Assembly (NCBI GenBank): GCA_027627225.1
Contig: JAPFQT010000040.1
Coordinates: 1-64,000, forward strand
DNA: 64,000 bases
DNA from: Congeria kusceri
Lineage: Eukaryota; Mollusca; Bivalvia; Myida; Dreissenidae
Direction: 5' to 3'
Positions 33,380-45,830 of this stretch are shown piece after piece. The notes under the pieces were generated by a model. That model searched no databases. It was not told the DNA's origin and saw nothing but the letters and a program-made list of their open reading frames with translations. Made by a program: the position numbers and the translations under genes. Numbering within the stretch: position 1 is the stretch's first letter; each line of letters opens with the position of its first letter.

Positions 33380-33644
33380 GGGCCCGTATTCACCGATTTA
33401 TTCTTAGACGTCAGAATAAAGAACCGACTTTAAATCAAGAAAATATACTTCTGCGTTTGCAAATATTCTTGGTGCCAATGTTGCTTATATCTTTAACAAC
33501 TCGCTCTAAATAAAGAATGTTGTAATTAGATGACCTGAATACCAAGTCAGATTGAAATTTATGTATGCTCTTAGAACATAACGGTTCAAGAATATTCTTT
33601 AATATTAGTCTTAAGTCTAATAATAGGTCGGTGAATAGGGGCCC
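33380..33644. mobile_element. MITE with ~30-bp terminal inverted repeats, copy 1
   Basis: Left end GGGCCCGTATTCACCGATTT; right end inverted as GGGCCCCTATTCACCGACCT. The match continues into ATTCTTAGAC/ATTATTAGAC. Length 265 bp. The same family with more similar ends occurs at 34566-34833. Confidence 0.85.
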
Positions 33645-34138
33645 AGTTGGTTTGATGTGTTCAATTATTCTTTAGACATTGAAAAGCATTGCCGAAGACG
33701 TTCTTGGTGATTTCGTGCCTGCATTTTTAAGCTTATTTGAAGAGTGATTCTGGTTTACTTGTGCAATTAAATTCTGTCCGTATGTGAATTACTAATACTA
33801 TGACGAAAGCGTATACTATGTTATGTGAAAGTCGTGTACAGTTTGCACGATTCGTCAAAAATAATAATATAGAAGCTGTATTATAAGAAATGCTCCTTTG
33901 TCATTTATTTTTTTAGTTTGTCGTTTTACAAAATTTCCGTACCAAGGAATATATGTTTACGTGATTATATGCACGATTGTTGAATCATTGTGTATAAATG
34001 TGTCAAAATTTGACCATCGAGTTGCCGTCGGAGGAATTGCTATATTGATTCAAATCGAAATAGATAAGTTTGACGATACATCAGGGCTATATTCTCAAAT
34101 ATCTGGTCTTTATTTCGTATTAGCGAGGTAATTTACAC

Positions 34139-34275
34139 TTTCGAGTCAATTCCCTGGGTAGAACCAGTACTTGGTGTCTTGAGAAAGATCATTCAAACGC
34201 TACCCCAATCCGGATCGAACTCATAACCTCACGATCGAAAGGCGGACACCATATCCATCCCACCACTGCGACATT
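34139..34275 (-). mobile_element. tRNA-headed SINE, minus strand
   Basis: On the minus strand the tRNA-like head GTCGCAGTGGTGGGATGG, CCGCCTTTCGATCG (anticodon-loop region) and GGTTATGAGTTCGATCC (B box) is followed by the body CAAGACACCAAGTACTGG, TTCTACCCAGGGAA and TTGACTCGAAA. Same head and body as the start of 13916-14415, with a better-preserved B box. Confidence 0.85.
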
Positions 34276-34565
34276 TTTAATTTGGCATATTTAGCACTGC
34301 TCATGAGTATACAGTTTCCATGTTTCAAAAACGCTAAACTAAGAATTATGTTCTTTTAACAGTGTCGCTAAAACTATTATTTCAAGTTTTTCAGTTTCAA
34401 TATATTCAGGGCAACAGCATTTTTTCACATTCTTCGTGTACGTGGGCACTGTATTCTTTTGATCAGTGTAGTGGATTATACATGTAATGATCACAGATTA
34501 ATTAAGAGATCAGTTACTTTAACAATAGAAAATGCAACCAATAACAGTGCTTTATTTTATTAGCA

Positions 34566-34833
34566 CAGGGCTCGTATTCACCAACCGACTCTTAGACTTA
34601 AGAATAAAGGATATTCTTAAAATTGTTCTTTCTAAAAAGGCTGTACTTTGAATATTTCTTGATATTCACCGATGCTAATTTACCAGTCCTTATTTATAAC
34701 GATTTATTAATGACATAAGCAACATTGGAACATTGGTATCTGGGACAGTTCCAAACGCACACGTATTATTTCTAGAGTCTAAGTCTATCCTTTATTCAGA
34801 AGTCTAAGAGTGGGTTGGTGAATACTGGCCCAG
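34566..34833. mobile_element. MITE with ~50-bp terminal inverted repeats, copy 2
   Basis: Left end CAGGGCTCGTATTCACCAAC, then ACTCTTAGACTTAAG and AATAAAGGAT. Right end inverted as CTGGGCCAGTATTCACCAAC, then ACTCTTAGACTTCTG and AATAAAGGAT. Length about 268 bp. No target-site duplication was established. Confidence 0.87.
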
Positions 34834-34839
34834 GTCGCA

Positions 34840-35625
34840 AACCAATAACAGGTTTGACATCCTGTAACACTGATCATAGCTATAACTGTTTGGAAAATGG
34901 AATTAACAAACAAAAAAACTGTGTGGACGGATGGCGGCGGTCGACTTCGGGTTTTGCAAGGACTCTGTTGCTCTGTAGCATTTTGTGTTTTGGTTTTGTC
35001 CCGGCATACGGAGCGTTGTAGTAAGAATCAGGGACATACGTCCCCAAAATATAACGGTCTCAGCTCCACGCTGGCCTCTCTCATGCTCAAGACGTCTGGG
35101 ATGGTTTTTATATAGAATCTTAGTCAAAAATTAAGAAAAGTATTTAAATTCTGAAATGTTATCTATTTTCTGACAAAGACACGCATTAATGTTTGAAGAC
35201 ACGGAAAGCATAATACAATATCAATTGATCATGCAAATATTCCAAAAGCACAATGTTATATTAAACACAAATTCTAGTTTTGATTCATTTTCAAATTAAG
35301 AATTTGAATGTGACCCTCTGTTTCCCGTGAATTTGGCAGTGGTCTGTTACACTTCCGGTAGCAAGGAATTTATCACGAATAGATGCTGCTGTCGTCGGCT
35401 GTCGATGAAACGCCCTGTTTTTAGCGCCGCATATGTTCGTCGACGTAAAAACGTGAGCGCATGCCTGTATTCGGAAATTTTCAACGCATACCGTGAACGA
35501 TTTAGTTTATGCAGCGACGCACAAGGCATAAAGCAATCGTTGTATATATGTGGCAGGTCAGTGCCTCTTTAGCGCATTGAGAGAACATAAGTCAATTAGA
35601 TCTATGTACTATTAAATAAAATGAA
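34840..35625. other. No gene supported
   Basis: An open stretch at 35327-35572 on the plus strand and an overlapping one on the minus strand are both Cys/Arg-rich, without splice support or family resemblance. Neither is called. Confidence 0.35.
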
Positions 35626-35629
35626 GGAA

Positions 35630-35704
35630 AAAGATGATGATGATGATAATGATGATGATAATGATGATGATGATGAACGTGATGATGTTGATGATGCTGA
35701 ACAC

Positions 35705-35758
<54 letters not shown>

Positions 35759-35815
35759 GCTGATATGATGATGATAACGACCATGATGATGATAATGATG
35801 ATGCTGATATTGTTT
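35630..35815. repeat. (GAT)n microsatellite
   Basis: Long near-pure GATGATGAT run with an uninterrupted core at about 35707-35758. Confidence 0.96.
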
Positions 35816-35904
35816 GTTCAAAGTAGGTTTTCGCTCGATTAGTCATTGAATGATGCTGTTGAAGGTTGCACTTTTGAGATGTTTGGGAAATCGCTTGTGT
35901 GGTC

Positions 35905-35990
35905 AGATTGTGTGGAACTTCATGCCGGCAGGGATTTAAAATCGAGCTATGCTCAGAACCAGTTAAATCTCTGCGCGGAGGCTGGGTAAA
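35905..35990 (-). repeat. Inverted copy of the short segment at 31.6 kb
   Basis: On the minus strand: CAGCCTCCGCGCAGAGATTT, then GGTTCTGAGCATAGCTCG and AAATCCCTGCCGGCATG. Better preserved than the plus-strand copy. Confidence 0.6.
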
Positions 35991-36062
35991 CTTATTACAG
36001 CAGTTGGTTTCCGAAGATTTACTCGAGCTGACCGCTTGCACAGTGTGTACAAGAAAAACATT

Positions 36063-36540
36063 GATGTTAAAGAGACTATGTCATCGAAGAGGGCATTAAG
36101 GGGGAAATTTCTTTAAAAAAAAATGAAATTCAGATATTAATACTGGCATATAATAACGGTTAAAATAGGTTATCTATAAAGGGAAAATATTGTACACCCT
36201 CTGAGATCATAAATGAATTTATAATAAGGATCGTGTTTGTTTGGCCCTTTTCATGTTTACATTTTGACGTCAGAATTGTGAGCATTTAGGATACCCTTAG
36301 TTTACGCATGATGCATCAGAATAGCGCAGTTGGTTAGAGCGCTGTCTACCGTCATTTCCGAGTATGGCTCCCGAGTCGTGAGTTCGATACCCACTGGGTT
36401 TTTTTTTGCAAACCTTTTTGCTTATTTGTTTTTACCAAATATATCATCGTGTATAATATTATGTATTATTTATTTAATGTACATGTCTTAAAATAGCTCA
36501 TTTCTATCATATTGTATCATTCATAGTGCCATAGAAAATC
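36063..36540 (+). mobile_element. Dispersed repeat with internal tRNA-like domain, copy 2
   Basis: Starts GTTAAAGAGACTATGTCATC and has TTTGGCCCTTTTCATGTTTA and TCAGAATTGTGAGCATTTAG. A clear tRNA-like unit follows, ATAGCGCAGTTGGTTAGAGCG to GTCGTGAGTTCGATACCC, then a T9 run and the shared AT-rich 3' part. Aligns with 16925-17375. The tRNA-like part is better preserved here. Confidence 0.8.
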
Positions 36541-37133
36541 AATTTGTTCGTAGTCCCTATAAACATCAAAGGGCGCTGAAAATACATATGTCTATGAATA
36601 AAGCAAATTATTTGTAGATCTGTCAAATGAGTGTTCAGTGAACCTAGTTAAGTCAGAGTTACGAACGAGCGTTTTAATTTAGGCAAAAAACTGGATTAGT
36701 TAATACAAAAAACGTTTATTTAAAAGGCCGACATATTTTAAAGAATACGAATGTTTAAAATAGACCATTCAGCATCAAAATTGCTATGCAGCTGTTTTAG
36801 CTTCTGCTACTATGCTATTTTTAGAATGATTCACTACCTATTTCAGGAATATGTCAGACTAGACAGGAGCAAATGCCTCATTTTTTTGACTCAGCGACCA
36901 GTTATTTTTACACTGAGTAGCGATTACTTTCATGATTTGTCGTTTTAAAATGTATTGCAAGCTTTGATAAAAATCTTAATAATAAGTTTTCTTCAAGAAA
37001 ATAGTCCAAGCAATAGTCAGTTACACTCAGCGACGTCATGTAGGCGTTTGTAAGTATACAATTATAATACATGCTCCTTCTATATGCTTCCTGCGTGACA
37101 TAAGACTCATGACATATAGACGTCTAGGGCTCT
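36541..37133. other. No gene recognised
   Basis: AT-rich; nothing supported. Confidence 0.35.
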
Positions 37134-37586
37134 GTATCGATCAGAATTATCAATACGATATTTGTTTTAATAAAGCATTTACTAAAATATTTGCTTTAAA
37201 TATATTTTAATAAAGTCAAAGTTTATTTTTATCGTTCAGCAGCATTATAAGATGTTTAATATACAAGTAATTAGATATTCTCAAAATGATTCAAAAAGGA
37301 AAAACTTTTGGAACACTATAAATCAAGTTGGGGAGTACCACGCGCCAATGTCAGTAATGTGAAAGGATATAATAAACACTGATAACTAAGTATAAGTATA
37401 TTAAACAGTTGAAATGTGCGGGAAATATGAAGAAAAAAAATAGTTTTTACATTATTTTATTATATTCTAATAGTATTTTAGTGTTGACCGATATTTTGAT
37501 CGATACCAGGACGTTAGATCCAATATAAATATTGGTCCGAAAGTATCGATAACCAATATGTATTGGTAACCGATACACAGCCCTAG
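37134..37586. mobile_element. MITE with CTAGGGCT terminal inverted repeats
   Basis: Left end CTAGGGCTCTGTATCGATC; right end inverted as CTAGGGCTGTGTATCGGTT. The ends match at 15 of the first 16 positions. Length 453 bp. The right-hand interior has several CGATA/TATTGG inverted bits. No transposase remains. Confidence 0.75.
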
Positions 37587-37589
37587 CAC

Positions 37590-38595
37590 TCATGCGAGGC
37601 GCCAACAAGATTCCGGTACTTAGCGAACGTTCTGGTAGCATTTAATTCCGCTTGGTTCTTATGTATATGGTTTGGGAAGTAAATATTGTAATGCCAATTA
37701 AGTAATTTTTTTCTGAAAACGTGTAGATTTTGTCCATGGATTTTTTAATAGGAAATTTCCTAGACAATTTCTTAGATGTATAAGAAAAAATGTAGTTGAA
37801 AATAAAACTATGGTACATGTCCCAAATCGTAAACATGCATCGAGCGACATCGTATGATCCTTGAATCAAGTGGAAACAATGTGGAGGACAAATTGAAGAG
37901 TTTGCCCATTCGGACAAAGACCATGCTTACTTCAAATTGCCCGAAGTCTAATTAGCGACTGCATTCGGCATTTTTCCGTTACTGAGAAGTTATCGTTGAC
38001 TTCTCACTGAGTAAACAAATAACAATAATAACAACAATACCATTAATGAAAAGTTTGTAGTCGCCTACCTGCTTTTAATACATTATTATCGTACATGTAC
38101 TTTTCAGATTTGTTTAAGTGTATTTCGTTTACATTCTGTTCAATTCTGTTTTTGTTGGTGTTGTTGCTGTATTCAACATCGACAGATTTGGTTGATTTTC
38201 CGTACGTGAGTAGACTCGCACCTACACTTGTTGCTGTTGTTGTTACATGCCACAGAAAGTGTTGCAGCTTGATATCTTTATGTTTTATAAATGCAGATTC
38301 TGAAAATAAAACATTAATTTATGTATGAATATTTTCCAGTGAAGTAAACTTGTTGCATGTACATGATTGCTTTCGCATGATAAGCGTTTTCGAATAAAAC
38401 AACTCGTTACATTATGTTTTGTATGTAGAAATATCAAAAATGTCATTTCCCAATGTAGACCGAACTAATGTCTAACTTAAAGGCACAGTATCATAGTTTG
38501 CGGCTGGAAAACATTTCATTTAGAATTAACGATAATTTGTTGATCATATCAAAACATTTTGTCTTTTATGCTGTTTTGGTTGCAAAATATACTTA
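37590..38595. other. No gene recognised
   Basis: AT-rich, with no protein-like frame that I can support. Confidence 0.35.
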
Positions 38596-40495
38596 TTAGC
38601 TCGACTATTCAAAGAATATGTGGGCTTTCCTACTACCCCCGGCGTCGGCGTCCGCGTCCACGTCTGAATTTGGTTAAAGTTTATATTCAAAAGTTTTGTA
38701 ACTTCAAAACTACATAAGTTATTCACTTGAAACTTGTAACTAACCTTTGTCATCCACTCCAGTATCAAGGGCAACATTCCGTATAACTCTGTTTTGTATT
38801 TTTACAGAGTTAACTTATGCCCATTTTTCACACAGATTTTCTGGTTAAAGTTTATATTCAAACGTTTGGTAACTTCAAAACTGTATAAGTTATTCACTTG
38901 AAACTTGGAACTTACCTTTGTCATCAACTCCAGTATCAAGGGCAACATTCCTCATAACTTTGTTTTGTATTTGACAGAGTTATGCCCCTTTTTCACATAG
39001 GTTTTCTGGTTAAAGTTAATATTCAAAAGTTTTGTATCTTCAATACTACAAAAGCTATTTACTTGAAACTTGGAATATACCTTTGTCATCAACTCCAGTA
39101 TCAGGGTGAACATTCCCGAAAACTCTATTTTGTATTTTGATTGAGTTATGTCCCTTTTTCTCATAAATTTTCTGTTTAAAGTTTATATTCAAAAGTTGTT
39201 ACTTCAAAACTACATAAGTTATTTACTTGAAACTTGGAACTAACCTTTATCATCAACTCTAGTACCAGGGGCAACATTACCCATAACTCTATTTTGTATT
39301 TTGAAAGAGTTATGTCCCCTTTTCACTTAGATTTTATTTTAAAGTTTATATTCAAAAGTTTGGTAACTTCAAAACTACATAAGTTATTCACTTGAAACTT
39401 GGCACTAACCTTTGTCATCAACTCTAGTATCAGGGGCAACATTATCAATAACTATGTTTTGTATTTTAACAGAGTTATGCCCCTTTTCACATAGATTGTA
39501 TGGTTAAAGTTTCTATTCAAAAGTTTTGTTACTTCAAAACTACATAAGTTATTAGCTTGAAACTTGGAAATAATCATTTGTCATCAACTCTATTATCAGG
39601 GGCAACATTACCCATAACTAGGTTTTGTATTTGACAGATTTATGTCCCTTGTTCACATAGATGTTATGGTTAAAGTAAATATTCAAAAGTTTTGTAACTT
39701 CAATACTACAAAAGCTATTCACTTGAAACTTGGAATATGCCTTTGCCATCAACTCCAGTATCAGGGTGAATATTCCCGATAACTCTATTTTGTATTTTGA
39801 TATAGTTATGTCCCTTTTCACATAGATTTTCTGTGTAAAGTTTATATTCAAAAGTTGTGTTACTTCAAAAACTACATAAGTTATTTACTTGAAACTTGGA
39901 ACTAACCTTTATTATCAACTCTAGTACCAGGGGTAAGATTACCCATAACTCTATTTTGTATTTTGACAGAGTTATGTCCTCTTTTCAATTAGATTTTCTT
40001 TTAAAGTTTATATTAAAAAGTTTGGTAATTTCAAAACTACATAAGTTATTCACTTGAAACTTGGCACTAACTTTTGTCATCAACTCTAGTATCAGGGGCA
40101 ACATTACCAATAACTATGTTTTGTATTTTGACAGATTTATGCCCCTTTTTCACATAGATTTTATGGTTAAAGTTTCTATTCAAAAGTTTTGTTACTTCAA
40201 AACTATATAAGTTATTCACTTGAAACTTGGAAATAACCTTTGTCATCAACTCTATTATCAGGGGCAACATTACCCATAACTCTGCTATGTATTTTGACAG
40301 AGTTAGTCCACTTTTTACATAGACTTTGTGGTTAACGTTTTTGTTTCAAAAATGTATAAACTATACGAGGCTTAACTTAAAAATACCAAAAAAAAATAAT
40401 AAAAAAATTTATGCCCCGTTCACTATCCAAAATATGTACCAACTGAAATACTTCAAATAGTCGAGCGCGCTGTCCCTTGACAGCTCTTGTTTCGA
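38596..40495 (+). mobile_element. Pearl/Helentron-like non-autonomous element with ~165-bp tandem core
   Basis: The left end reads TAGCTCGACTATTCAAAGAA, then GGCTTTCCTACTACCCCC and a GCGTCGGCGTCCGCGTCC tract. About ten ~165-bp units follow (marker TCATCAACTCnAGTATCAGG at 38750, 38921, 39086, 39250, 39415, 39581, 39746, 39912, 40077 and 40243). The right end has AATAGTCGAGCGCGC, an inverted counterpart of the left CTCGACTATT, then a hairpin GCTGTC/GACAGC and CTCTTGTT. Tandem cores between short inverted ends with a terminal hairpin fit bivalve pearl elements, which the literature links to Helentrons. The class is inferred. Confidence 0.8.
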
Positions 40496-40499
40496 TATT

Positions 40500-41653
40500 T
40501 ATTATGCCTGTTTGTGCAACAAGCTACTAGGGTACCGTATGTCTACAAGATAGCAAACAAACAATGTGCATTTCAAACCTTGAAATATGAACAACAAATG
40601 TATTGTACAACAGGAAAAGGGTCAGTTAGGGCAATTATTTCGCACAGCCAAAACATGTGAGACTGCACATTTAAAGATTTATGAAAATTTACTAACAATA
40701 AATCCGGTCGCGGGAGACAACTCTGTTATATTTTTTTTCAAATTTCTGACAGCAGCTGTTTCGCTTCGGTTATAATAATGGATAGCCCGTACTACATACA
40801 ATTGTAGTGGATTGAATATTCTTTTTCAAATCGTCCATATGGTACGCATTTTTATTGTTTTGGCAGCGAGCGGCGTAACGAATACTTTTACGAAAATAAA
40901 ATAACATGCTCAGAAATCTATGCTACGATTTTTTCGATGAAAACGACGAAGAAACAACCAACTCTTATGTTGAAATTTCCATATAATTTATATAAAAACC
41001 ATGATTCGTTTAAATTAAAGTCTGAAACCGTGTAGTGCTGCAGCACGCATCGCGAAACGTTAACCGATCGTACAAGCAAGTGAGGCCATTGTAATTATGA
41101 AATATACCACGTACTTCCCCATTGACTTTTGTAATACAATAATAACCCACTCTTTATAAAAAAAACTGTTGAAGGACAATGAAACCTTCTGCTGGGCCGA
41201 ATTCTTTGAACTTGTCCGAAAAATATTTTTTGAGGTTTTATTGATGTTATGACTACAAATGGTAGTTTATTTCTTTTATACAAAACAGTAGAATTTGTTA
41301 CAGTGCCAGTGATACATTACATTTAGAACATATTTGGAACGAACTTGAACATAGGCCATATTTTTTGGAAATTATGAATGCTGTGATTTATTGACATAGG
41401 ACTTTGTCACATTATGTACATGTCTGTTCATACTGTACGCTGCCAGGGGGTGACTAGACTTACGCGCGTGCAATCACTTTAAACACTAATTTTTGCCAAC
41501 ACTTTTATAATAAATTAAAGATAATACAAATACAAACTTGCTGTCATTTGTTTGCATAAACAATATGATAGTTGCATCTTTGCCATTCTAGAGATACAAA
41601 GCAGAACAAGGCCCTCTATAGCGCCCGTCCCCTCTAGCGTATAACGGATGTAA
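40500..41653. other. No gene recognised
   Basis: AT-rich. Short frames on both strands lack splice sites or family features. Confidence 0.35.
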
Positions 41654-42095
41654 CAGGGTTCATACGAATCCTGAAAGTGCTTGAATTTCAATCTGATCCT
41701 TGAGAAGTGCTGAGAATGGACTGAGAATGCTTAAAATGCTTAAGTACACATCAAATGCTTGAAAAATGCATATGTTGGCTTCAAAAGTGCTTAAAATATT
41801 CTGCGAAATGAGAATTCACTGAAAACCTTTTGTGGCACCAGCGTAGTGTTTCATATGCATGCAAAATATTTGTCAAGGACCGTTTTCTGCTAAGTATTCG
41901 AAGTTGTTTCAAATATTCTTTAAAATAAGTACTGAATCTTTAAATAGTAGGAATACTTACAACCCAACCTTTCTAAATATAAATGGGCAAACTAAAACAG
42001 TACTTGAATTTGTATCTTCTCTCGTTGAAAAGTGCTGAAAAAAAAGTGCTTAAATTTCATTTGAGAATATCTGCATTAAACCCGTTCGACCCCTG
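41654..42095. mobile_element. hAT-like MITE
   Basis: Left end CAGGGTTCATACGAATCC, then TGAAAGTGCTTGAATTTC. Right end inverted as CAGGGGTCGAACGGGTTT, with AAATTTAAGCACTTTT further in. CAGGG-type ends and the subterminal AGTGCTTGAATTT motif recall hAT-superfamily MITEs. No convincing 8-bp target duplication remains. Length 442 bp. Confidence 0.7.
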
Positions 42096-42837
42096 GTGGC
42101 TCGCATGTTATAATGTATATTTTTAAGAAAGCGCAAAGCGAATGAAATCACAGTCGAATATCTGTTATTTAAACAAGAAAAAGTTTAACATAAACCTAAA
42201 GATGTAATAGCATAAACATAAAGCTAGATGGAAATCTGTTGTGCAACGACAGTACGGCCAAAGTTGCAATTATAAATATAAATATATATTATAAAAGTAT
42301 TAAAATTTAGTATCTGGCACGCCCATGTTCCGACGCATAGTGTTTCAAGCGCAACTTTTTTACTTTAAGTTAAGATTTTCTTAAGATTCTTTATAAATAT
42401 GGGCCCATGTGTCTTTCGTAAACAGTATATTTGACTCGAAAGAAAACCAGAAACCGAAAATAGATTTCCTGCACGACACACAAATTTCACGAGTTCCTCG
42501 AGCTTTGCTGTTATCGAGCGAGCAGGCAACTTTCACTGACCGTACATGTACACTGTGCACAAGGATATCGTTGAATTGCAGAACAGTCTCAACGCGAATA
42601 TAATCAGCAAAATAATTAATGGGTCAAATATATATTCAGCAAAATATGCATGAACGTACTTTAATAAACAAATTTTGTTTGTTTACAATGTAAAATAACA
42701 ATATTGCATTCTATTTGCAAAGTTCATTAGAATATAAACAGGAAAACCCGACTACGCCCTAAAATATACCTTTCCGCATATCTGGGTGGTGTAACGAATT
42801 AAGTCATCAGTAACTTTTTCAAATTCTGTCACGTGGT

Positions 42838-43445
42838 GTTTTAAACTCAGTAGTAAGTGTGTCCACCTCTAGCTCGAGTCACCTCCCGACACCTATTGTT
42901 AAAGCTCAAAATCAGCTTCATGATGTCTGCCCGACGGAGCGGCCTCCATTCCTTCACCAACGCGTTTTCAAGGCTGGAGTCTCTTGATGACGATTGCGGC
43001 TAGACATCAGGCACTGAAGCATGTCCCAGGCATGTTCTATCGGGTCCATGTTGAGAGACCTCCTAGGCCAGCCCATGTACTCAATTGTCTGCTCTATCGG
43101 GAATCGAGTAACCACCCTGGTGCGGTGCGGCCGTGAAATTCCGTCCCTTCAAACGAGCATGTAATTTAAGTCTTCGGCATATAATCGTACAACAGGATCT
43201 AGAATGTCGTCCCAATAGCGTACCCCAATCAGGGCTCCGTTCCGGATGAAATACAAGTCTGTGCGACTATCGCAAGCAGTTACTGTCCACACAATGATAA
43301 CAGCAGTTCTGAAACCTTTCGTTCCTTTGCAAAGACGGTCGTCGACGACCATCCTGAAAATCCATATTAAATATAGATTCGTCTGTGAACATCACGTTAG
43401 GTAAATATTTACGTCCTATGCGAACGTGTTTGTGTGCAAACTCCC
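42838..43445 (-). pseudogene. Tc1/mariner-like transposase remnant
   Basis: Minus-strand remnants of a DDE transposase. Near 43400 the reading gives VMFTDESIFNMDF, with the first catalytic Asp in FTDES. The frame at 43149-43352 continues with DRTDLYFIRNGALIG-type sequence and RYWDDILDPVV. Downstream, YMGWPRRSLNMDPIEHAWDM corresponds to the P-D-L-N-P-I-E-H box holding the last catalytic acidic residue. The C-terminal REVTRARGGHT-like end is near 42860. At least two frameshifts and several stops separate these parts. The N-terminal DNA-binding domain is absent and no terminal inverted repeats were found. Order and spacing match the Tc1-like family, so this is a confident but dead relic. Confidence 0.88.
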
Positions 43446-43479
43446 TTGACCCTTTAATATTGTTGATGAGTATATATTA

Positions 43480-43765
43480 AAGTGTTCTTTATCATTAGTA
43501 TTACGCAAGGCTGCGCTTCGTAACACAGACGGACGGTTTCTGATTTCACAAAATTTGTTGATTTTCTGTCTATTCTTCACAGTTTCTCTGAAAGCAATTA
43601 TAATAATTCATTGTACCATATTGCACAGTGTCTATGACTTCTTTATACGAAGTATTTACTTCTTATAAGTCTGTGTCATTTCATCGTGTAATATTGTGTG
43701 TACTTATTGCACGTGAAGAGTAGCTACATGTGCTCAGCTTCGTGGTTTTGACCACCGACGAAGAA
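43480..43765 (+). mobile_element. Dispersed ~290-bp repeat, copy 2
   Basis: Begins near ATTACGCAAGGCTGCGCTTC and contains GTGTGTACTTATTGCACG and CTTCGTGGTTTTGACC. Homologous to 33040-33350. It follows the Tc1-like relic directly, so it may represent a separate insertion or flanking sequence. Confidence 0.65.
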
Positions 43766-43769
43766 ATAA

Positions 43770-45300
43770 TAACCACCGCCAAGGTACTTATGTTTTTATG
43801 AATTGACCGTTGGTTTAGTTGTTTGTCTGTGTGTTAGCAATTTGACGTCTGTCTGTCAGCAATTGCACGCAAAACGTTTTACATGACATGACATTTTCTA
43901 GAAAGTTTGGAAATTGCCCAATGAACACATGATTAGCAGTTAGTGGTGTTCCGGATTAGCGTCTGGATCCTTCTAAGTGAATGTTTATTATTGGAAGATA
44001 CGAAGGTAACCTATTACTGAAAACATCAATTATTGTAAGTAATCGTGGTTCTTCATGACACAGTAATATATATGTCATCTACATACGACTATAGCTTGTC
44101 GGAAATTTATGTTAAAGCTCAAGCGGCAGATTTAGAGGGGCTGGGGTCGGGGGATAAGGCGGCGTACGTCTCCAGTAAAATTGTCTAATTTTATAAATCG
44201 ATTTTTTTTAAATTGCACAATATTAACTTACAACTACTTAGACATTGTCACATTCTCCTGAATCGAAGAATGACACAAGTCTATCAAATGAGTCTATCAG
44301 CTTATCCGCTTTCTTACTATAATATATTTGCACAGAAGCCTAGAACACCTGTAGAATCTCTTCTAATTTATAATATCGCGCGATTTAATTTGGTTATTGA
44401 TATGCAAAATATATCGTTTATACATGAATATATAGGAAGGTACTGAACTAATTACGCCACCTCTGACTAAAAATCCTGTATCGGGGTCTGCTACTGAATT
44501 TTGAAAACACAAATGACAACTACATTTTTGTAGTATTCGTCAGGTGGTTTACAGCCAACACGTTGATAAAATTAAAACAGTTTCATGACCGTAATATTGA
44601 AGATTCTGCACGCATGTAACATTCGATTTGACTTTATCGCATTTTATTGTTTACCAGTGAACATTTTAATTCCCGTAATACTTGTAGAAACAATTGAATA
44701 TGAAATTTTTGTCCACGAAAAGCTTTTTTAAAACGATATTTTTATCTATCATGTTTGTCGGAAAATATCGCTTAATATATTAATATTATTAAAACACCGA
44801 GGAGATACCTCCCGACTGGCAGTCTCTAAGGTTGTTCACAGTTGTTAAAAAAAAATGTTCTTTTTACTACAATTTTCTTTAAATATTTAACCATGTGTTA
44901 CACCAACCTGTATTCAGTTTTGATGTATCTGTTTTTGATGCTTGTTTACGCAAATCGAAAACGACGGTGAAAATAAACGGCGCCTGTTGTTTTTTTTGTA
45001 CCACGCCTGGGAATCATTGCGACCACAGCGTTTTGTGCCAAGCGTTTAATTTGTGGTAGATGTCTTCCGGTATACTGACCGAGAAACATACCATATAAGA
45101 CATGATGCATCCTGATTAACAGCAACATGTATGTAGAAATACAAAAATGACGGTTGTTTACAGAGCATAACATACCGGTTAACTTTTCAAACTAATCGAC
45201 TCACATTTACAACTTGTAGTAAAAACGATTCTCGTTAACAGAGTGTTTATTATGACAACATTTTATGTCAATGTAAATGCATTAGTGTTGTAATTACAGA
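43770..45300. other. No gene recognised
   Basis: AT-rich. The small frames at 44213-44446 (plus) and 44946-45173 (minus) have no recognisable motif or splice context. Confidence 0.35.
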
Positions 45301-45314
45301 CAGTAAATATAAAA

Positions 45315-45830
45315 CAAGTGTGTTAGAGCGCTGGTCTTGGATAAAATAAGTGTGTTCGATCGCTGGTCTTGGATAAAATAAGTGTGTTAGAGCGCTGGTC
45401 TTGGATAAAATAAGTTTGTTAGAGCGCTGGTCTTGGCTAAAATAAGTGTGTTAGAGCGCTGGTTTTGGATAAAATAAGTGTGTTAGAGCGCTGGTCTTGG
45501 ATAAAATAAGTGTGTTAGAGCGCTGGTTTTGGATAAAATAAGTGTGTTAGAGTGCTAGTATTGGATAAAATAAGTGTGTTGGAGCGCTAGTCTTGGTTAA
45601 AATAAGTGTGTTAGAGCGCTGGTCTTGGATAAAATAAGTGTGTAAGAGCGCTGGTCTTGGATAAAACATGTCAGTTGGAGCGCTGGTCTTGATAAAATAA
45701 GTGTGTTAGATCGCTGGTCTTGTATAAAATAAGTGTGTTGGAATGCTAGTCTTGGATAAATTAAGTGTGTTAGAGCGATGGTCTTGCACAAAGTATGTAT
45801 GTGTCTTTCCACAAAATGAGTGTGGAGCGC
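45315..45830 (+). repeat. 32-bp minisatellite (GAGCGCTGGTCTTGG type)
   Basis: About 16 units of 32 bp with core GTGTTAGAGCGCTGGTCTTG then GATAAAATAA. It merges at the right with the 27-28-bp array that shares GAGCGCT. Confidence 0.93.

Noticed and set aside
35327..35572. 81-codon plus-strand frame, Cys/Arg-rich
   Set aside because: The opposite strand is also open, there are no flanking splice sites and no motif is recognised.
35621..35842. Poly-Asp or poly-His proteins
   Set aside because: Both strands of a GAT microsatellite read openly; a simple-sequence artefact.
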